From NCBI GenBank assembly GCA_017467165.1, contig JAFTST010000033.1, positions 1 through 59,946 of the forward strand: DNA of 59,946 nt. Reading direction: 5' to 3'. This DNA comes from Clostridia bacterium. GTDB lineage: Bacteria; Bacillota; Clostridia; Oscillospirales; CAG-272. The notes under the pieces are model-generated. The model saw only the letters and a list, made by a program, of their open reading frames with translations, did no database searches and was not told where the DNA came from. This document shows, in pieces, positions 56,466 to 59,946 of the stretch (position 1 is the stretch's first letter; every line of letters starts with the position of its first letter). The position numbers and the translations under genes are program-made.

Positions 56466-57386
56466 ATGATAAAAATCGAGGCAAAATTAAAACTCAAAAA
56501 ACACATATGGAATAATTATGCCAATGGGAGCTTTGATTATTCTTCTTGTCACATCTGTTTTTCTTTTGAGGAAAAGAATAAAGAGCTAGAAATGTTTATT
56601 AGCATTTTAACAAAAGAGTCTAGTGAAGAAATTTCTCCCGTTCTTATCGAAATTTTTGACTTTCTATATTTGGCGTGCGGAACAATGCCCTATATTGTTT
56701 ATTACAAAGAAAATGATGTAGAAAAAGATTTGTCACGTTTTTCGTGCCGCTTTTTCCCATCAAAACAATTTTTCCATAATGAACATTTGATAGATATAAA
56801 CAATTCAACATTAAATGAAACGACACTCGAAAGCATAAAAAATACTATTAGGAATAAACCCTTTGAGATATTTTGGGCATTTACTGCACTAACATCACAA
56901 GCCTATGAAAAGATATATGCCGAACATAAAATAACCTTGTTGCTACAATGCTTTGAAGGGTATATTTTTAACAAAGAAACTAAGTATCAATTGCGTACAG
57001 TATCGTTTAAGGAAAGAATTACGGAAATTATTAATGTGTTGTTTGAATATGAGGAAAAATATAATACCGAAATATTAAAAACTTTAACTATCACTAAAGA
57101 CGATTATTTAAAAGTACTTACTGATACAAGGCATCAATTTTCACATTACATAAGTAAAAACAATTCGTTGAGCGAGGGCAAAGATTATATAATCAATTTT
57201 GTTTTATTGCATTACATATTCCGTATTTACCTATTGAGAGAGGTCAATGTTATTCCAAAAGAAAAAAATATAGAAGAATTCTTAAAATCGGTATATGATT
57301 GGATAAACTCTTTAAAAGATAACAACTTCAAAGAATATAAGTCAGTTGCTTATAGTATGAATTTAATATTTCAACATTTTAACTAA
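56466..57386 (+). CDS. HEPN (ApeA-like) domain protein, possible abortive-infection defence gene
   Basis: 306 aa, AT-rich. The first ~180 residues resemble the ApeA N-terminal domain (FEIFWAFTALTSQAYEKI, HKITLLLQCFEGYIFN). The C-terminal part is helical with DTRHQFSHYISKNNSLSEG, the R-x4-6-H motif of HEPN ribonucleases, here R-H-Q-F-S-H. HEPN proteins cleave RNA in defence and toxin systems. No antitoxin or partner nuclease is adjacent. ATG with TAGGTG upstream. Confidence 0.65.
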   Translation: MIKIEAKLKLKKHIWNNYANGSFDYSSCHICFSFEEKNKELEMFISILTKESSEEISPVLIEIFDFLYLACGTMPYIVYYKENDVEKDLSRFSCRFFPSKQFFHNEHLIDINNSTLNETTLESIKNTIRNKPFEIFWAFTALTSQAYEKIYAEHKITLLLQCFEGYIFNKETKYQLRTVSFKERITEIINVLFEYEEKYNTEILKTLTITKDDYLKVLTDTRHQFSHYISKNNSLSEGKDYIINFVLLHYIFRIYLLREVNVIPKEKNIEEFLKSVYDWINSLKDNNFKEYKSVAYSMNLIFQHFN

Positions 57387-57495
57387 TTAGTGCTATTATG
57401 TGGGCGTTACAAACATTAAGAGTGAAATTTTGTGTCTGCGCTGTTTTTCGGCAATAAAAAGAACATAAAACTGGTTCGATTTAGCTTGTGAATGG

Positions 57496-57555
57496 CTCAC
57501 CAAAGAAAACAGGACACCATTCGGTGTCCTGTTTTCTTTACTTTGGGTGACCCGT
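57496..57555 (+). repeat. Second copy of the tRNA-end repeat (terminator included)
   Basis: TCACCAAAGAAAACAGGACA and the following hairpin and TTTGGGTGACCCGTG match 54870-54930 with one or two differences. Together the copies bracket ~2.6 kb of AT-rich DNA, like att sites. Confidence 0.65.
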
Positions 57556-57561
57556 GGTCGA

Positions 57562-57605
57562 ACGAACTCACTGCCACAAGCCAACGGCGAAGTGGCACGG
57601 AGTTC
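57562..57605. repeat. 15-bp inverted repeat
   Basis: CGAACTCACTGCCAC (57562-57576) and GTGGCACGGAGTTCG (57591-57605), 13 of 15 pairs. GGAGTTCG also occurs in the element at 54928. The region 57387-57867 has no convincing gene; a 26-aa frame at about 57650 is not supported. Confidence 0.45.
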
Positions 57606-57750
57606 GCATACCCCACCCGAAGATCGAAGAGCTCGCTCTTCAGGCACATGGTGATGGTCGTCATTCTTTTCGCTACTCTTATTGAGGACGGCGCGAAAAG
57701 AGTATACAGGCTTATCAAGAGAAGCGCCTGACAAAAATCAAATTAAAAAA

Positions 57751-57786
57751 CCTCTTGCGCGGCAGTAGCTCAGCAAGAGGCTTTTT
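57751..57786. terminator. Terminator of the LRR gene (bidirectional)
   Basis: CCTCTTGC (57751-57758) pairs with GCAAGAGG (57773-57780), A's before and TTTTT after. Confidence 0.75.
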
Positions 57787-57867
57787 GTATAGTATAGGTT
57801 ACATTAAGACGCGGTTTTCTTCACACGGGGCGCCGGATAACACAATCCGCCATCGCTTCCCCAATAT

Positions 57868-58509
57868 TTAATACCTCACTGTATCTATGACGCTCGAGCA
57901 GCCGCCTTCTATGGACTTATACTTTAATATCTTACCGTCGGCAAGGCAATGCACCTCACATTCAAAGTCGGTATCCGCCTCGTTGCCGAAGACGTAGTAG
58001 GTGGTTGTTCTTCTTGTTTCGCTATAGTCAAAGTGGGATGAGGTTGGATGGTGGTAATCACCGTTTGAAAAGGTTTCTACTGCTTCGTATGTTGTCATAG
58101 CATCGAAATCCACGGAGCTGCCGCTGAATATAATCTGAAAGCTCCTTCCCACTCCCGAGAAAAGAAGCGCGCCGAGGTTAGTGCTATTATATTCCTTGCT
58201 CATATTCGCATTTGAGAGAGTCAGACGCTCAAAGGACTTGCAGCCTCTAAATGCCTCTGTGCCTATCGCTAAAAGATTATTTCCGGTATACACCTCTCTG
58301 AGAGCCACGCAATTTTCAAAGGCGCGGTTAAAGATAAATTTGCAGGATTGCGGAAGTATAATCCTTTCTACCGAAGCGCAACCCGAGAATGCAGCAGTGT
58401 TGATGGCATAGACGCCCTCAGGCACCTCGACAACAGGCTCCGTTCCCGTATATTTATCAAGGGATTTCTTTCCCTGGTGTACCTCACCGAAAATAAAGCG
58501 GTTTTCCAT
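57868..58509 (-). CDS. BspA-like leucine-rich repeat protein
   Basis: 213 aa. LRR_5 repeats at about 28-95: VPEGVYAINTAAFSGCASVE, IILPQSCKFIFNRAFENCVA, LREVYTGNNLLAIGTEAFRGC. The remainder is an unrecognised beta-rich region ending CLADGKILKYKSIEGGC. No signal peptide. Relative of 15080-16018 and of the fragment at 53228. ATG with AAGGAG. Confidence 0.75.
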   Translation of the reverse strand: MENRFIFGEVHQGKKSLDKYTGTEPVVEVPEGVYAINTAAFSGCASVERIILPQSCKFIFNRAFENCVALREVYTGNNLLAIGTEAFRGCKSFERLTLSNANMSKEYNSTNLGALLFSGVGRSFQIIFSGSSVDFDAMTTYEAVETFSNGDYHHPTSSHFDYSETRRTTTYYVFGNEADTDFECEVHCLADGKILKYKSIEGGCSSVIDTVRY

Positions 58510-58680
58510 AATTATCTCCTTGGAAATTATCTGTACTTAATTATACCAAACTCTTATCAGCAAGTCAACAAGCTGAATCGAAAATGGATCTCTTTCAGGA
58601 AAAAGGACTTTTTTCGCCATCCATCATATAATGATATAGGCGCAGATATAAGCTGCGCTCCAAAATACAGGAGGTTTAAA

Positions 58681-59535
58681 ATGGCAACCTTTTATAACCA
58701 GGCAACGCTCTCGTACGGCGGAAATACGGTAATTTCCAACACCACCGAGGCGGAGCTTCTTTCAGGACTTGAAATAGCAAAAAGAGCGATAGGCGCGACC
58801 TATACCCCCGGCGGAAATATCATCTATGCCGTAACGGTCAGCAATATGGGCAGCACCGCGTACAACGCGCTTACTGTAACGGACAATCTTGGTGCGTACG
58901 CGCTACCCGGCGGCGCGGTCGTCCAGCCCTTAACCTACGTCCAGGACTCTATTCTCTACTATCTTAACGGCGTGTTACAGCCCGCGCCCACGGTTACTGC
59001 GACACAGGGTCTCTTAATCGAGGACGTCAGCCTGCCTGCCAACAGCACGGCTACCTTCATCTACGAGGCTGTCGCCAACGAATTTGCTCCCGTCGGACAG
59101 GGCGCAACAATAACCAACACCGCGGCAACCAACGGCGGAGCAGGTGTTGGAGAAATTACCGCGTCCGCTACCGTTTCGGTTGAGGAGGCGCCCCAGCTGA
59201 CAATAGCAAAGGCGGTTTGTCCCGCAGTGCTGACTGACAACGATCTGCTCACCTATACACTCATCGTCCAGAATCTCGGCAACACTCCGATTGTGGCAAC
59301 CGACGGGGTTATTATCCGCGACGTCTTTAACCCTATACTCTCGGATATCACAGTCACCCTCGACGGCACTGCTCTCGAGGAGGGCACGGGATACACCTAT
59401 AACGAGGCTACGGGCGAATTTGCAACCACCGACGGCGCAATAACCGTCCCTGCCGCGACCTACACCCAGAGCCCCGCGGGAAGCATAACCACAACCCCCG
59501 GCGTTACCGTACTCACCGTCACAGGACGAGTATAA
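58681..59535 (+). CDS. DUF11-repeat surface-type protein without signal peptide
   Basis: 284 aa from ATG 58681 (ACAGGAGG 7 nt upstream; longer upstream frame is a shadow of the LRR gene). Two DUF11-like repeats with the typical opening K-A-v-g-x-Y-t-p-G-g-x-i-x-Y-x-v-t-V-x-N-x-G: IAKRAIGATYTPGGNIIYAV and IAKAVCPAVLTDNDLLTYTL, each followed by tvTDnLg/viRDvF. These are Thr/Ala-rich beta domains common in Clostridial spore or surface proteins. No obvious export signal. Confidence 0.78.
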   Translation: MATFYNQATLSYGGNTVISNTTEAELLSGLEIAKRAIGATYTPGGNIIYAVTVSNMGSTAYNALTVTDNLGAYALPGGAVVQPLTYVQDSILYYLNGVLQPAPTVTATQGLLIEDVSLPANSTATFIYEAVANEFAPVGQGATITNTAATNGGAGVGEITASATVSVEEAPQLTIAKAVCPAVLTDNDLLTYTLIVQNLGNTPIVATDGVIIRDVFNPILSDITVTLDGTALEEGTGYTYNEATGEFATTDGAITVPAATYTQSPAGSITTTPGVTVLTVTGRV

Positions 59536-59563
59536 TCCCTTATCCCAGACATCCGAGTATACA

Positions 59564-59591
59564 AAAAGAGGCACAGCTGTGCCTCTTTTCT
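59564..59591 (+). terminator. Terminator of the DUF11 gene
   Basis: AAAGAGGCAC-AGCT-GTGCCTCTTT and following T's. Confidence 0.8.
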
Positions 59592-59708
59592 TTTCAGATT
59601 TATCAACCTACATAATATATGAGAAAGAGCGTGAAAAGCGCAGAAAGACACCTTGGGGCACGAAAAAACAAAACAGGGGACAAAAATATAATAAAATAAA
59701 TATTATAC

Positions 59709-59737
59709 TTGTATTTTATAAGATAGTATGGTACAAT
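59709..59737 (+). promoter_or_regulatory. Promoter of the AraC-like gene
   Basis: TTGTAT (59709-59714), 17-nt spacer, TACAAT (59732-59737). Confidence 0.58.
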
Positions 59738-59785
59738 TATGTTGAGATTCAGTACACTGAATAAAGTCACTTTCGGGAGAAAACT

Positions 59786-59946
59786 ATGGATTTCACTTTT
59801 CTTAACCCTATCGTCAGATCAGCGGCGATCTGGGAGCGCCAATCAAAGAATGAAGAACGAGTCGGCTACGACTCAAGAATAATATACGTTATCTCGGGTG
59901 ATATAACCGCCACCGTCGGCGGTAAGAAGCTCGGGCATCTGTCCCC
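59786..59946 (+). CDS. N-terminus of a probable AraC-type regulator (cut by window end)
   Basis: ATG 59786 after CGGGAG. The visible 53 residues, MDFTFLNPIVRSAAIWERQS and YDSRIIYVISGDITATVGGK, match the cupin arm of AraC regulators (RIIYVISGD-i-ta-v-ggk). The HTH would lie outside the window, so the class is inferred. Confidence 0.6.
   Translation, partial: MDFTFLNPIVRSAAIWERQSKNEERVGYDSRIIYVISGDITATVGGKKLGHLS

Noticed and set aside
57492-57731. 79-aa ORF through the distal repeat
   Set aside because: Its first half reads through the terminator hairpin and inverted repeat; no independent RBS.

Overview
The window looks like a chromosome segment of an uncultured, probably gut-associated member of the Bacillota, class Clostridia. 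The evidence is ylmE(yggS)-sepF-yggT-lspA-rluD in a row, Mini-RNase III (mrnC), PcrA, strong AGGAGG ribosome sites, sigma-A promoters (TTGACA-N17-TATAAT), GPH-type sugar symport, BspA-like leucine-rich repeat proteins, and a tRNA-Glu of Firmicutes type with an encoded CCA. Base composition is moderate in the housekeeping parts. It falls sharply at about 1-950, 49.3-53.2 kb and 55.1-57.4 kb, which read as acquired DNA.

Layout. 0-5 kb: the end of a surface repeat protein, a PRTase/membrane protein/2H-phosphoesterase operon, a Cys-rich miniprotein and a Rieske-FAD oxidoreductase. 5-13 kb: PepO-like peptidase, a duplicated-domain secreted M6-type protease, and an LPxTG-free, TM-anchored metallophosphatase. 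12.9-15 kb: TetR/ABC exporter operon with its operator. 15-20 kb: LRR protein, a YwaF remnant, beta-propeller protein, TspO, PHP phosphoesterase and NAD synthetase. 20-25.5 kb: GPH symporter, GH2 glycosidase and mannonate dehydratase, a likely beta-glucuronide/hexuronate utilisation locus. 25.5-38.6 kb: a long minus-strand run (CDF transporter, DUF362 ferredoxin-like protein, aldo/keto reductase, amber-interrupted HAD phosphatase, PcrA, YgiQ radical SAM, HisS, MrnC, deacetylase-like protein). 38.7-41.7 kb: cell division and lipoprotein operon. 42-49.3 kb: small membrane proteins, XRE regulator, GT8/PlsC/CrtO-like envelope lipid genes, and a two-component operon with a Pho-box-like site.

49.3-53.2 kb holds the most unusual part. 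It is an array of repeated cassettes. Each repeat is a short terminator followed by a strong plus-strand promoter. Each promoter drives a 70-95 nt unique, highly structured RNA. Each RNA runs head-on into a minus-strand gene for a small Lys-rich protein, and the stop codon of that gene lies inside the RNA's own terminator. Six RNA/protein pairs (some of them broken) are visible, plus short single-TM peptides. The arrangement resembles convergent antisense RNA/toxin loci (txpA-ratA type) or RNA-antitoxin systems, but I do not recognise it. Function is inference.

53.2-60 kb: an LRR fragment at the array edge, a YwaF-family membrane protein, tRNA-Glu(CTC) followed by a roughly 2.6 kb AT-rich island bounded by 60-bp direct repeats (lipoprotein, HEPN/ApeA-like protein, and a 159-bp inverted repeat with attC-like ends), then an LRR protein, a DUF11 surface protein and the start of an AraC-like regulator.
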